Below, one piece after another: positions 11,291 to 23,419 of a stretch of 64,000 nt of DNA (position 1 is its first letter; each line of letters begins with the position of its first letter). The position numbers were made by a program, and so were the translations under genes. Source of the DNA: Polydactylus sextarius (taxonomy: Eukaryota > Chordata > Actinopteri > Polynemidae); assembly GCA_016801845.1 (NCBI GenBank), contig CM028914.1:19667272-19731271 (forward strand), in the 5' to 3' direction. The notes beneath the pieces are model-generated. The model worked only from the letters and a program-made list of their open reading frames with translations, made no database searches and had not been told where the DNA came from.

Positions 11291-11872
11291 TTGGCTAAGC
11301 ATTAGCCAGTCCAAATGACATTTGTCTTGGAAGTTAAATGTGCGTGTTTGTATTTTGTTTTCAGTTTAGTTTTTTTCCTTGTTTTCAAGACTCTGGAAGC
11401 ATCAGAGATTTAATTTATTTGTATTTATCATTTTATACAATAATATTTCAATATTCAATAAGTTATAATTCTTTAAAGGGAAATTCAAAAGGTTCATAAA
11501 GATCTCAAGATATCAAGGTAAATGTCACGATCAATTCACTGTTATTATAATAATAAGGATTATCATCATCATTATTATTATTCAAACATACAAACAAATG
11601 TATCAACTTCCTAATATGATGATATGGTCTATGTTGGTCCTCTGATGTTTAGCCAACTTAGCACTATTGTTTGGTTGACATTTGTGATCTGGAATCTCTT
11701 TTATAGGTTGTGATTGTAACTTACGAATATTTTATCTGTTTCAATCATTACTTTAGAATTTTAATCCCCAATTCTTTGATTTATCACCAAATTCCAGGAA
11801 AATCAGCTGGTTTTGTACGTATTTATTTTTTTATTTACAGCAAGCAATTATTCATTTGTAAACAGGCTTAAC
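11291..11872. other. AT-rich spacer
   Basis: AT-rich sequence with an imperfect ATT/ATC trinucleotide run at about 11545-11582. No gene recognised. Confidence 0.6.
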
Positions 11873-11875
11873 TAA

Positions 11876-11927
11876 AGCCCTATTCACACAGGATTAGTTT
11901 TACCTGGTGACGTCTGGTAATTTGTAA
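11876..11927 (+). repeat. Left terminal inverted repeat of MITE
   Basis: Pairs with 12574-12625. The inner part, ACGTCTGGTAATTTGTAA, is an exact inverted match. Confidence 0.8.
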
Positions 11928-12573
11928 TAATTGCAGAGGACGTCTGTGATTTTAATCCCACCATGTCTGGAATTTATAAAGTAATAATTCCACCACAAAT
12001 CACCTACCATATTTCACCAAACTCAGACGTCCTGTGGTAATACTAGTCACGTGCGAATCTGCATCTCAGTGACTGGGGGGTAGTCTCGTCATGTCCGTAC
12101 ACAGTACAGAGACCCATTCACAGAAACAGCAGCTCAGATCCACCAGAAGAGCAAAATTTCATAGAATATTGAGGTGGACGACATGCGTGCAGCATGTAGT
12201 AAGGAACTTTTTTCTATCTTTCAAACAGTTTAATACAAACGCCCTGACAGCCCGTTATCCCGACAACTACCCACTGTTCCCACGTCACGTTGCTGCTTTG
12301 ACATTTTATTAACTGTTGCCATGATGACTATATACCACGTTAAACGTGATCATTTTAACCCAAACAGTGATGTATAAGGGTTTTTTTTTTGAAAGCATGT
12401 TGTCCTGGCGATACTGTCGGTCCAGCATGTTGGACAGAGCAGGTGTCACACATGTTACGATGAGCACAGCTTTGACATCATATCCGGGCTGTAATGTCAG
12501 TAAATTCCAGTAAAATACAGACATCGCTTATCCCGTGTGAATGCACCGCAAGAAACAGACGTGGGGGGGTAAT

Positions 12574-12625
12574 TTACAAATTACCAGACGTCCCCAGGTA
12601 AACCTAATCTTGTGTGAATGGAGTT
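12574..12625 (-). repeat. Right terminal inverted repeat of MITE
   Basis: Reverse complement of the left terminus, with small differences near the tip, where the left end reads CCCTATTCACAC and the right end CTCCATTCACAC. Confidence 0.8.
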
Positions 12626-12784
12626 TAAGATAAACACAGGAAAAAAAAAACATATGACAAATGAAATTGCATACACAGGAAGGGACACTTAAATAAGACA
12701 GTATAAACCAGATAAAAAAGCAAAAGCCCAAAAAACAAAAGGTTTTCAGTTTAACTTTACTAGTGTGTATTGATTCGCTCTTTC

Positions 12785-13175
12785 CCTTTAGCCTCCACTG
12801 AGGACTGCCAGAGCCCTTGGAGCACTTGGAGTTGTATTTGCATGTCGGGCCATGTAGAGCTTTAAAAACAAATAAAAGAAACTTAAATTTAATCCTGTTC
12901 TTGACCAGTAGCCAGTGCAGGTTAGTTTAGCAGCAGTTTTCTGCCCCAGCTGCAAACAAGACAGAAACGACAAATTCCCAGGAAGAAAGTGTTGCAGTGA
13001 TCCAGCTGAGAAATGAAAACATTTGCGATGAAGTTGGTGTTAGCTGGAAATATCAACCTCTCACGACACTGTTAATATGTACTTCAAATTTAAGGCTGGA
13101 TCAAAGATGACATCAAGATTTTTGGCCAGGGTATAGAGATGAGAGGCCAAGTGTGATGGGTGCCAAGTGAAGTAC
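12785..13175 (+). repeat. Degenerate teleost interspersed repeat
   Basis: The order of motifs GGCCATGTAGAGCTTTAAAA, AGCCAGTGCAG, GCCCCAGCTGCAAAC, TTGCAGTGATCCAGC and CAAGATTTTTGGCC follows a dispersed repeat that I recognise from many fish genomes (probably an untranslated part of a retroelement). The family name cannot be given from sequence alone. No open frame survives. Confidence 0.55.
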
Positions 13176-13180
13176 ATTAG

Positions 13181-13869
13181 ACCTGGTGGAGAAGGAAGCA
13201 TGAAACAGGAGCTCTGCAGAAATGTAATCATTCAGGGAGAAACACATTTTAGAGGAGGGATGAATGTGTCCATACACTATAGCTTCAACAGAACATTTAA
13301 TACAGTCACAAGATAAGTTTTAAATACCACCTACTCACACTTTGTTCTTGACTAGAAAATCACTGGGTCACTTTGTGAACAGTATCAGGCATTAGAGACT
13401 GATATAAAATTACTTGTAACAGGTGATCTCACCAGGCCTAATGGGAGAAACACGAGCACAAATGCAGTTACTGTAAGTGAATGTTAGACACTGTGTTGCT
13501 CTTTTAAAGAGCATGCTAGTTTAAGACCTTGTAAAGGGCAACATCGTCCTCCCTGATGAAGAGAAACAGACGGGTAGTAGTGTAAAAATTTGATCCCATC
13601 TTCTACCTCCGCTCTGTTATTACCTCAGGTGTGAAATCCTTCCCCACTCACGCTGGAGAACCAAGCGAGCGTGATCAGCTGTGAAATTGCATCTTTTCTG
13701 CTCTCTCTGCCCCCTCCCACCAGCTTGCTTTCCTGTCCTCCAAAAAAGATGGCAAAATCTTTCTTTTTTTTTTCTTTCTCTTCTTTAAAAAAAATGTTGC
13801 GCTTCCTGCTGTGAGGTGAAGCTGTTCTACACCACAGCTGAGTAATCTGGTGCCTTTTTGTACGTGGCT
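13181..13869. other. Spacer
   Basis: No gene recognised. The part 13590-13740, with balanced composition, could be an extension of the candidate element that follows. 13760-13795 is a T-rich/A-rich low-complexity stretch. Confidence 0.5.
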
Positions 13870-14250
13870 TCTGTGCAGCTCATAATGATTCTCAGAAACC
13901 TCAGAAACACCTTGACACAGCAGCAGTACAATGGCTGTACGCTATTGTCACGAGTCAAGACGGCTGACTTCTCTTATTACTAGCTGACTGGGCTAATGTC
14001 ATCATGCAAGAGTACTCAGAGGAAATGAATCCCACACAGAGCTGCAAAGCTCCATCTGGGGACATGTGAATTGAGATGTAATGAAAGCGCAGCAAAAAGG
14101 TGCTATCTGTTAACATTACAAGGTATGCTGAGCACATTCTTAGATACACTATTCAGTGCTGAGCTTGTGCAGCCAGGCAGCTTGGGCCCTGCTTGCCTAA
14201 TCCTGCACAGGTCCTCTGTGACTTCTGCCATGTCTTGACAGTGATGCCCT
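13870..14250. promoter_or_regulatory. Candidate conserved non-coding element
   Basis: Complex, repeat-free block containing TGTCATCATGCAAGAG and GAATTGAGATGTAATGAAAG stretches and no open frame with splice sites. Supported only by texture. A 96-codon minus-strand frame at 14103-14393 is not homologous to anything I recognise. Confidence 0.3.
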
Positions 14251-14667
14251 ATTTTCTCTCTGTCTTCCCCTGTGAGAACAGATTGCTCTTCCACACCTCT
14301 CAACACTGCCGGGGGGGAGGGGGGGCAAGAGAGCAGCAGTTTGCCTGGAGCTTTATGGCTCATACGGTGTTGGCCTGAAGGATGACATGTCACAGTGCTG
14401 GAATATAAAACCTACAGGGCTTCCTCTCACACGCCAGGGACTTGATTTGCTTTTGCTCATTTAGAACACAACAGCTTTTAGTCACATTTTAGCCAGTTGC
14501 ATTAGGAAAAGTAGAATAATTTCTCACAGGGTCAGGCTTGAGTTCAGTTATTTCGGTCCTTGTTTATTTGGTGACACGACTTCTAATAGTTGTGACCACA
14601 GAAAGGTTTTGATGCTTTTGTGTTTTGTACCTTGAACCAAACAAGCATAAACAAACATTTAGAAAAC
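14251..14667. other. Spacer
   Basis: Nothing recognised apart from a short G-rich run at about 14310-14326. Confidence 0.6.
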
Positions 14668-14772
14668 TTTTTTATTTATTTAACCTTTATTAACCAGGAA
14701 AGGTCCGACTGAGGTACAGTAACTTCCAGGGAGTCTTGGTCAAGAGTGGCGGCAAAAGTTACAAGTACACTA
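14668..14772. repeat. Dispersed teleost repeat fragment
   Basis: TTTATTTAACCTTTATTAAC, then CAGGAAAGGTCC, then CAGGGAGTCTTGGTCAAGAG: this order matches a very common fish repeat (TTTAACCAGGAA...AAGGGAGTCCTGGCCAAG type). Truncated and diverged. Family not assigned. Confidence 0.55.
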
Positions 14773-15105
14773 AAGACAATGGACAAACAACCTCAAGAAC
14801 ACAGGTCTCACATACTAAACTAGACCCCGTACTTGAAATCAATGGCTTAGTAAAGACACATAAGGTAAAATAGACATACTATTGAGAGGCACCAATTTAA
14901 AAGCAATGACACTGTTAACTTCTCAGAGTGAATGTTAAAACAGTTGTGAAACTAACAAACGTTTCTGTTAATGGTGTGTGACAAATTACCAAGCTAATGA
15001 AACCATCAACTGTATATTTCTGTGTACAGTCAGTAATGTATGCTTCAGCTAAGAATGAATAGGTATTAATGGAAACTTTGTTATGCTTCCATATTGGCAG
15101 TGATT

Positions 15106-15137
15106 GTTAACTGTTTAACTGATTAACTGTTAACTGT
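15106..15137 (+). repeat. Phased TAACTG cluster (MYB-type sites)
   Basis: Four TAACTG hexamers start at 15108, 15116, 15124 and 15131, about 8 bp apart. TAACTG fits the MYB consensus YAACTG. It may be a small tandem octamer repeat rather than a regulatory array. Confidence 0.6.
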
Positions 15138-15900
15138 TGTACACAAGTCACAAATTCACAGGCTAATGAAGTTACTGGGTGGAGTGGAGGCATACAACTG
15201 CGAGGTGATGTTTTAAAACGGTTATGGAGTAATTCAGCAACAACAGATGGAATGAAGGTACAACTAATAAAGCCCATTTTACAGTAGTCTGTTGGTAGCT
15301 GTTTTACATGTATTCATAAAGGTGTTTTATTAGAAACAATAATGTCTACTGTCCTAAAATGTGTTTAATAATCCAAGTCCTTAAATTCTTAGAGAAGCAA
15401 CAGTTACATCTGTTATTTCAATGCAGTTATTTTAATATAAATGCCAATTAATGCTTGGCCCTTTTATTGTTTTGCTGTTACCAAACATGATGTAATTTTC
15501 ATGCAGCACATGGTGTGAATGTTAGTTTTCTGCATACACTGTAGTGTGAACAGTTTAGTAGGAGCACCTGCAGCGCAGTACACAGGAGACGTGCAGGCAC
15601 AGTGCCGGTGCAAGTTAGCTTTTTTTTTTTTTATCCACCCAGAGGAAAGACTTGGAGCGTAAAAAATACACTTTGGGGCACATTGACAAGCGTGTAGAGA
15701 GAGCAAAACATGAACCAGTACGTGGCCTGTGTAGACAGGTGGCTTGGTTGAAATAGGAGTGCATCTGTTGTTGCGTGAAATACATGAGTGAAAAACGCAG
15801 CTGAAAGACTTCTGTGTACATGCCATTAATCTAACTGCTCAGTGAGGATGTTTCTGACCCCACTGCTCACTACAGTCAAAAACATGCAGAGAGCGATTGA

Positions 15901-15925
15901 TTTTTTTTTTTTTTTTTTTTTTTTT
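15901..15925. repeat. Poly(T) tract
   Basis: 25 consecutive T, which could be the A tail of a minus-strand retroposon. No adjacent body was recognised. Confidence 0.8.
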
Positions 15926-16729
15926 AAAGATGCATTTTTGATAAACCACTGATGTAAGTGCTAACCTCAGCGAGAAATTCTGGGTTTTTCCTGTGACTGA
16001 CAAAAAGTATCAACCATCTCTCTGATGGTTTAATGTTTTTTTAATGTGGGCTAGCAGGAGTGGAGTGTTTGGTTTCATTATCAGTAACATAGTACAGCTT
16101 TGACATCGCTGTGAGAGTGTGAACGGTAAACAGTGAGTCTAATACCAATGAGGTAAACACTAGTGGCAGATTATATTCTGCATCATATCATGTGGATCCC
16201 CTCAGAGTGTGAAGGAAATTTGAATCCTGTGGGGAATTGGCAGATCCTTATGAGCTTATCCCATTGGTGTGTCTTTCTCGTGTATGATCTACCTCCTCTG
16301 CAGTGTTGGTATATTGCTTACAATTTATCCCCTCGCCATGAAAATATATCTGAGGAAGTATATCTATATATAACAAGGAAGTAAAAAAATATGTTTGAGC
16401 TTTTAAAAATATACCAACGACACCAGAGAGGCAATTTTCTCATTATGTTCTGGTTAAGTGCTGCAGTGAGCACAAAACTGCCCATGACCCCTGTAAAATG
16501 AAAAGTGCTGCCTCAATCAGTGATAATGATAATTGAAAGGTAAAATGTTGCAGACTATTTCTTGGACCCTGGGAAATATCAGCACATTTGGAATACATCT
16601 CTGACCAAGAGCATAGCATGGCCAAAGCTACCCATGGGATGAATTCACATATTTTTGATAAACTAACACCCCCTCTCCAGTAACTATATCTTTGGAGGCC
16701 TTTCAACAGGAAACATGAGCTCCATACCT

Positions 16730-17345
16730 TTTATAACAGAATAGTGTTTCTCTTCGTGCAGCCCTCAGTGGAGTGGGTCTGACAGTAGGAACGCCTGCAG
16801 AATAATTTAACAGGACTGTGGGGAGAGCCAGAGCAAAGACAAAGCCCTCCAATATGATCTCTGAGGACCCTGCAGCAATCCACTGTTCTCCTCCCGCCAT
16901 CGCCATTACTGACACTATTGATTATGGCCCTGGAGTGATGATAGCATTCAGCTCTCCCCCTCCAGCGGAAGCCACAATCATGCCGCCATGTTGCCCAAAT
17001 GATAGACTATCTCGGAAATGAAAGAGGAGGTGAGAGCTGGAGAAAGAGAGATAAGGGTGATTGAGAGCGATAGGAGAGGGAGACTGTGGGAAAGAAGGCT
17101 GGTGGTGGGGGGCTATTAATATGGCTCGGTTAGTTTTTCATAGCAGCTGAGGAATGTAATATTTCTGTCGGCCGTATTAAAACACGGGGGCATGGTGTCG
17201 CAGTTCTGTCGGTGGCAGCAGGGCCTCGATGGAAACATGAAAATGGCGTAATTGCCTATTTGCCTGTTTGAATTGCTAACAAGGGAACCTGACATTTTCA
17301 AATGGTCCTGATTATGGAGAGCTCAGGACACCCAGGCAGTCGAGG
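16730..17345. promoter_or_regulatory. Candidate conserved non-coding element (strong)
   Basis: A 600 bp block with GC and CpG content above the spacer, no repeats and no sustained open frame. It holds several high-information stretches, such as ACTATTGATTATGGCCC, AATCATGCCGCCATG, CTATTAATATGGCTCGG and AAAATGGCGTAATTGCC. Repeated TGATTATGG cores (about 16918 and 17310) are notable. It looks like a developmental enhancer cluster, but conservation is untested. Confidence 0.45.
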
Positions 17346-17464
17346 CTCTTGTGTTGCTTTTAAATGAGACAAGAGAAAACCGCATATGTGCATATATGTG
17401 CGTAAAAAATCATCTGGAATATCATGCGGAAAGTCTACATAAACAGAAGTGGGAAGTTTTCATC

Positions 17465-17700
17465 TCATGGCCTCGCACACTCTAAACTCACACACACCAT
17501 GTCACCTGCCAGGTGGCTCCTTGATTTAATGAGCACACTGGAGCTCCAATTAGCTGCAATAGTAAATCAGATGGTGCCTTTTATCATTGCCCAACGCTGA
17601 TAGGCCCAGTAGGACTGTATGCTCTGCCTCCTCCAGGGTAGACAGGATCCCAGTGTCTGCACTGAGTAGAGGATTATAGTGAGATTATAAGAAGACACCA
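17465..17700. promoter_or_regulatory. Candidate enhancer with palindromic double E-box
   Basis: CACCTGCCAGGTG at 17503-17515 is a palindromic pair of CACCTG/CAGGTG E-boxes, the form bound by ZEB/SNAI-type zinc fingers or bHLH factors. It is followed by CCAATTAGCTGC and TTTTATCATTGCCC. No open frame. It may be one element with the preceding block. Confidence 0.4.
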
Positions 17701-20689
17701 CTTCTTCAAGCCACTTCTGTTTCTGGGTTTTTTGTCTGTGTCTTCATCACCCAGTTATAGCTACCGTTGATTGGTTTTCTGAAATTAGAGTAATTCAGAA
17801 TAAACGTTTTAAACCTTGTAATATACATTTTATGCACATTTTTAAGTGTTGTCCTATGATGAATATATAATCATGTAATAATATAATAATTATACATACA
17901 TGTACATAATCAGACACATAATCCTGTGTCTACTGAACAAGATGTTCTCTGTTCCTGGGCTGCTCCTGCTCTGAGATGCTGCTGCTGAACATCACTAAGA
18001 GACTCCTTACAGTTTTTGACATTACTGCATCAGCCATAGGCCATTTCATCAAGCAAGGTCTCTGCAAAAGTCAGTGAGTGATCAGAACATTTGTGAGAGA
18101 GTCCTCACACATACTGCAAAGCCCTTGTGATGAAACACATCTGAGGTCACTATTGCATGACTTGGAGGGTTTTTAATTCGCAACATTAGATACAAGCAGC
18201 AGTCATGTAGCTGAGACTAAAGAGAGAGGAAGAACCTAATGAGAACAGAGAAGAAGTTAGATTGATTTTTCAAACCTACTGATCTGACAGATTGTTTTCA
18301 CCATCCTCGTCTGCCTGTTTAGCAGCCCTTGCTGTCTGTCATTCGGGATGTGCATGAGACTACACCAACCTAACCTCCCCACAAATAATCTTTGTTGAGA
18401 CAGTTTTCCCCCTTGGCCAGAATTTCAACCACCACTCATCTGACTCAAATACAGCAGCAGGAAAGACAAGATGATCTGAGGATGGCGTCTTTACTGTATG
18501 AGTCTTGACTGACAGTGCCGATGAGGTTTGAGTGACAGCTCAGTGTGAGGTCCAGCGGCTTTAGAGACATACTGACAGTATGTGACATGGACATGCACAC
18601 AAACACACACACCCACTCAACAGCCTTTGCGTTAAATCAGTGATAGCACACTTTCCAGACATAACTGAGCTGCCAGCGCTACCGTATGTGTCTGAGTGTG
18701 ACTGAATTCCTATTCTGCGTTTATCTTTATAACTCGGGCCAGTGTGTAATTGCTGTTTTGACACAGATGTTGTGGCATTGACGTCTGAATTTGTTCATCC
18801 AAACACTTTTGGTTCATATTTCCATATTTCAGCGCCCGCAGACATGATTAGGAACAGCAGTGAGTGTGGAGAAACACACTGTAGCATGACTAATGTGACC
18901 TTAACATCTTTTTGTGTACTGGTCCTCTGAAATTCAGTTACAGCAGCACATTGAACAGATTATATTGTCATGGAGTTGTATTGCATTGATAAACACATCA
19001 GGCACATTGTTTCAGTGTTTTCCATGTCTGTATCTGATTTGTGCTTTAGTGGAACGATGTGTCTATTGCTGATGTATAGTATTGACACATATCAGAGAAT
19101 AGATTCATAAAAATAATATAGTTTATCCTCTTGGTTCCAGGAAGAACATTAACTTTCCATTAACCATTAACTTTCAGTGCCTTTTTTCCAGTATGCCAAT
19201 ATGGCATATACATGGTGTCTGTTGCTACTGGAGCAAATGAGCTGTTTGCAAGAAGAGTCAAACACACTGACGAATCGTCTTTCATTTGAGTTAGAAACAG
19301 TAATTTGATGCTCAACATCATACTATAATTCAATTTTTGCATACTAAATGCACATATATGAACAGGTGTGTGTGTGTGTGTGTGTGTGCGGGCATGTGTG
19401 CGTTTGCGTGTGTGTGTGTGTGTGTGTGTTTGTTCCACCTTCTCATCCACAGCTGCAGCGCCAGTTTTGTCCATCAAAGGAGCAGATGAAAGGGTGACCC
19501 AGAAAGCTCAATTCAGCTTTCCAATCTTAATGCTGACATATGCTGCTGTGGCTCCTGGCTGCAGCCACAGAGAAGGCCAAACAGATGGAGGACGGCCTGA
19601 AAAGGTAGGATCACCGGTTGTGTGTGTCCGCGCGTGTGTGTGTGATGGTGGGCGGGAAGCGCAGTCAGGGCTTGATCCTGAGGACTTCAGTGCGACTTAA
19701 ACCTCTCTCTCTGTTTTATATGTGCATTTTCATTCACACCTGTCACACCGTGCTGGCTGAACTGCTGTGGGTTTCCAGATGTCCTGCTTTGCATGTGTAT
19801 GACACTCTAATGAGGACCACCACTGTTTTCAACTGCATGTCAGTTAGAGAGTGGAGAGAAGAAATGAAGTGGTCGTTATGTTCCACAACTAGTCACAGGG
19901 CAAATTAAAAACCTGAGCAAAAGCAGAATTTGTTTAAATAATGAAATTATCTGAGAAGGAAAAGTACTGTGAATTGTCTTATTGATGACAAAATGTCTGA
20001 ATCCCATTTTAATGGGCTTCAGTAGTTTGACTTAAATCTCTTGCTTTGGTGTCATCAGCAAGTCCTCAAATATGAATAAAAAAACTGTCAACACTTACTA
20101 TAATTAGCACCTCTATTGGTGGGACATTTGTCAGTGTTGTTAGCTAGTTGTTGTTATAGACTGAAGTGTATATGTTGCTTTACTTTGTTGGTAAATGAGG
20201 AAAGTACAACTTGTTGGGAGCTGGCTGTTGATGCTGTGAAGTGATTTTACAGAAAGAAGTGTATAAAGGTAACAATATTTCTTATTTGGTAACACAGAGT
20301 TAATATAGTTTTGAAAGTTTCTTTCATTTTTTTCTTTCATTTCAGTTTAGTTTAAAGAGAGCATAATTAGTAGTAGTAAGAATTCAGAACTACCTATGTA
20401 GTAGAGAAGAGTAGAGTTAAGAGAGATTCACATTATGAGTAAAATGTCAATTTAAAGAAGCTAGAAATGACAGGATGAAAGACTGACATTAAATTTGATC
20501 TACAAAAATGTTGTTTATTTAAAGATTTGGTGTAACAAGAGCAGGAGAAAGAAGCAGTGTCAGCTTGTCCTCCATCACCTGCTGCTGCTTAATGTTTAGA
20601 TACGATTGGTTTGGTCAAAACTCCTTTATCCTCTTCTGTTTCTCTGATGTAGACCGAGTAAAAGGATGCTTGTATAAACAAACTGGATT
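17701..20689. other. Spacer
   Basis: No gene recognised. It contains the TG microsatellite at 19366-19430 and scattered AT-rich sequence. Open frames at 19160-19700 are produced by the TG/CA repeat. Confidence 0.6.
19366..19430. repeat. (TG)n microsatellite, interrupted
   Basis: Two TG runs separated by GCGGGCATGTGTGCGTTTGC. Confidence 0.9.
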
Positions 20690-20880
20690 TTCTTTCTGCG
20701 TGGGCTCACTTTAATTAGCCATCTCCTGAAAGCCCAGCTCTGACAGCAGGAGTGAGTGAGAGCCGTAAATATGAAGGTTTGTTAAAAAAAAAAAAAACAT
20801 GCTAATGAAAAGAAGCCTGGAAATCTTGGAAGCTGCCAATTAAAGGGCAGCCTCAGGTCATGTGTTGTGTCAAACTTTTC
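20690..20880. promoter_or_regulatory. Candidate conserved non-coding element
   Basis: Contains a TAATTA core at 20712-20717 inside CTTTAATTAGCCATC, plus CATGCTAATGAAAAG and CTGCCAATTAAAGGGC. An A run separates the two halves. No coding signal. Confidence 0.35.
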
Positions 20881-23419
20881 AGAGATACATACATACACAC
20901 TCATTTGGGCTGTTGGGTCAACCACTGTGTTTTAGCCCGATCATCATCAGATTGTCTTTGATTGGTTGAAGGTTGGACTTCAGCGTGATAGTACTTTAGG
21001 CCGGTACTTAGAGGCAGGTGACAACTGGATTTACACACCATGTCCAGTTGTTATTTCTTCACGCATTTTAAACATATGGTTTACCTGAAACATTTCAACA
21101 AATAAGAAGATCCTCTGAAAGTTAAGTTTAAAGAGGTTGCTGAACTTTTTATGAAACTTTTGTGAAACCTGCATGAATATGAAATTTTAACGATCAAATC
21201 AGAGTCCGTCAGGCTGTAAAAAGTGATGTGATTTCTCAGATAATACACATTAATATGAATGATGGCTGGTCAGTGCCATTAAATGTCCATCTGACAGGAG
21301 AGGGTGGGAGGAAATGGAAGATGTGAGGAGATTAGATGGAGTGAAAAATGGGCCGTTATGAGCAATACTGTTATCATGTAAAGTAGCAAAATGACAAAGA
21401 TGGATTTTCCAGAGTTCGCTGCTGTCTAATATATCAACCGTGTCTGGCTTTGTCCTTCACTGTAAACCCTAATAAGTACAGTCCACCCCAAAGAGTTGCC
21501 AAAAACAGTGCGAGAATGTCACTCAGTTCATTTTGTGAGCCGTGAAAAAATACCCATTCACTTAATTGGAAGACTTGAACTACTGGTTTACATGATTTAT
21601 TGATGTTTTATATGTTTCTCTAGGTTTAGCTTTTTTTAATTTGAAGAAAACCGAACAAATAATATTTCAAATCAACATTATTTTCTTTTTGCTGGCTGGA
21701 GTGAGCTGGCACAGGAGTTACATTTATGTGGGATCTGGCTTTTTCTTTTGGTGGAAACCACAGTGTGTTTTTATTCTGTTTATTACCTACTTTTGGCTTC
21801 CTCAATGTCTTGGAGACACTTTTGCAAACATAATTTCCTGCGGTTAGTTTTTTTTTTTCTCTCTTTTTCTGTTTAACTCTGTGGGTTTCTTGTTGTTTTG
21901 CTTTGAGCAAGTTTTTCTCCTGAAATTATAGTTGTTTTTTTTTTTTTAATCAGGAAAAGCATTTAAGGTCATTATTTCCAATTTATAGTGATTTTTCAAA
22001 TGTACTGAAACTGTTTTTTAAACGTACCCAGTAACATGTTAATGTTATCCCATCAAGTCGAGACAAAGCAGCCACTGGCTTCTCTCCAGCTGAATCTGAC
22101 TTTGCTTCAGGCATATAAAGATTAAGGACATTAGATTACGACAGCTGAACACATTGAAGCAAAAAAAAAAAAAAAAAACTTCAGGACGAACAGACAAGGC
22201 TGTGATAATCACTTCTGTGGCTACCTCCATTTGCATAGCTATCCATCTCTGATAGCAGAACTGCAGCTTTGTTTTGACCAGAAGGAGTGGAAAAGCTTCT
22301 CTATCAAACACAACTGTTGCTCTCTAAACACAACCAATTAGGATGACGGATGACTTGTGCCTCGGCAAGCATCCCACGAGAGACATGAACATACAACTTG
22401 AATAACAACACAAACAAAGCAAAACAAAGAATGACATCGGAGAGCAAAGTGGAATATTTTTCATCCTGGGAATTTTGGGGCTGTGATTCCCTCCCCTTGG
22501 TCGATTGTTCTTCATCACACCTGACACTGTGTTCTATTTGAGGAGATTTGTAGCCAGGTTTTGATGCATAATGGATGGGGGCTGACTCGGAGCACTGCCT
22601 TGTGGGAAGATGGAGGAGAGCTGAGGAGGGCGTGCCGATGTTGCTGATTGCTTCTTATTGAGCTCAGGCGCCCTTGGGAGTGTCATTATGAAGCTCTCAG
22701 CCTGCAGAAGCATTGTACTGTGGCATGCCTCATGCTATGACCCATATGTGTTACATATACTAGGCCATATCAACACTTATTCTGTCCACAGGAGAGCACC
22801 TTCCCTTGATTTACAGTTTAGTAACCCACCATTATTGTCTTTAGTTCCACGCACTGCATGCGACAGTGAAAGTCTCCTTGAAGTTTCAAGTTGTAAACAA
22901 TGCAAAGATGAGCTTCATGAAACTAACCCTGGTCTCACTGAAAGTGTTGTGCCTATAAGTTTAGAAAACTCATTAATGAGAAGTACTGAGAATTAATGTT
23001 GAGAAACCTGTTTCCTGAGCTTTGTTTACCCTGAGGACAGTGCGACAGAGAAACCTTTATTGTTTCTCTGTTTCTGTATTTAGAAATTAATATTCCAGCT
23101 GTCAGATGTTGCCTCAGGGCTATGGAGGATGTGCAGGGTTTGCAGTTATTTATCAACATTTTTTGTCGTACATTTTTATTGTAAATTGATAATGTGTAAT
23201 GTTTACATACACCCAGGATGCATGTTTGAATTTAACCCCAGAATAAGGTTTAAACCACCAGTGACACATTGCTTTCCCTCCAGCTATTTCCTGTCTCATT
23301 TCTTTATCTTGCTCCTGTCTACTTTCATTTTCCTACATTGTGGTATCTTTGTCAGAGCTGCTGTAGCCTACACAAATACATCTGAGCCCTGGCTCTGCTG
23401 AAAAAGGGAGTTATATTCA
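20881..23419. other. Spacer
   Basis: No gene recognised. T-rich low complexity at 21640-21960 and an 18-base A run at 22161-22178. The part 22450-22740 is more complex and could hold a regulatory element. Confidence 0.55.
22161..22178. repeat. Poly(A) tract
   Basis: 18 consecutive A. No retroposon body recognised beside it. Confidence 0.8.

Larger units (their letters stand above)
11876..12625. mobile_element. Non-autonomous DNA transposon (MITE), PIF/Harbinger-like
   Basis: The ends are inverted copies of each other. About 52 bp at the left (from 11876, through CTATTCACACAGGATTAG and GACGTCTGGTAATTTGTAA to 11927) match the reverse complement of the right end (12574-12625) with few mismatches. 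Direct TAA trinucleotides flank it (11873-11875 and 12626-12628), as expected for PIF/Harbinger target-site duplications. The ~750 bp interior has no convincing transposase, so it would have been mobilised in trans. A 73-codon frame at 12091-12312 is unrecognised. The superfamily is inferred from the TSD only; a TTAA-type (piggyBac) boundary fits the alignment less well. Confidence 0.75.
14773..16729. other. AT-rich spacer
   Basis: No gene recognised. Contains an octamer-spaced TAACTG cluster (15106-15137) and a 25-base T run (15901-15925). The 120-codon minus-strand frame at 15464-15826 has no recognisable domain. Confidence 0.6.

Noticed and set aside
11104..11298. First exon of a transposase or BED-finger gene
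   Set aside because: The 64-codon frame in the CpG-rich patch has no zinc-finger cysteine/histidine pattern and no continuing exon that I can identify.
19160..19700. Open frames rich in Cys/Val or His/Thr
   Set aside because: Produced by the TG/CA microsatellite at 19366-19430.
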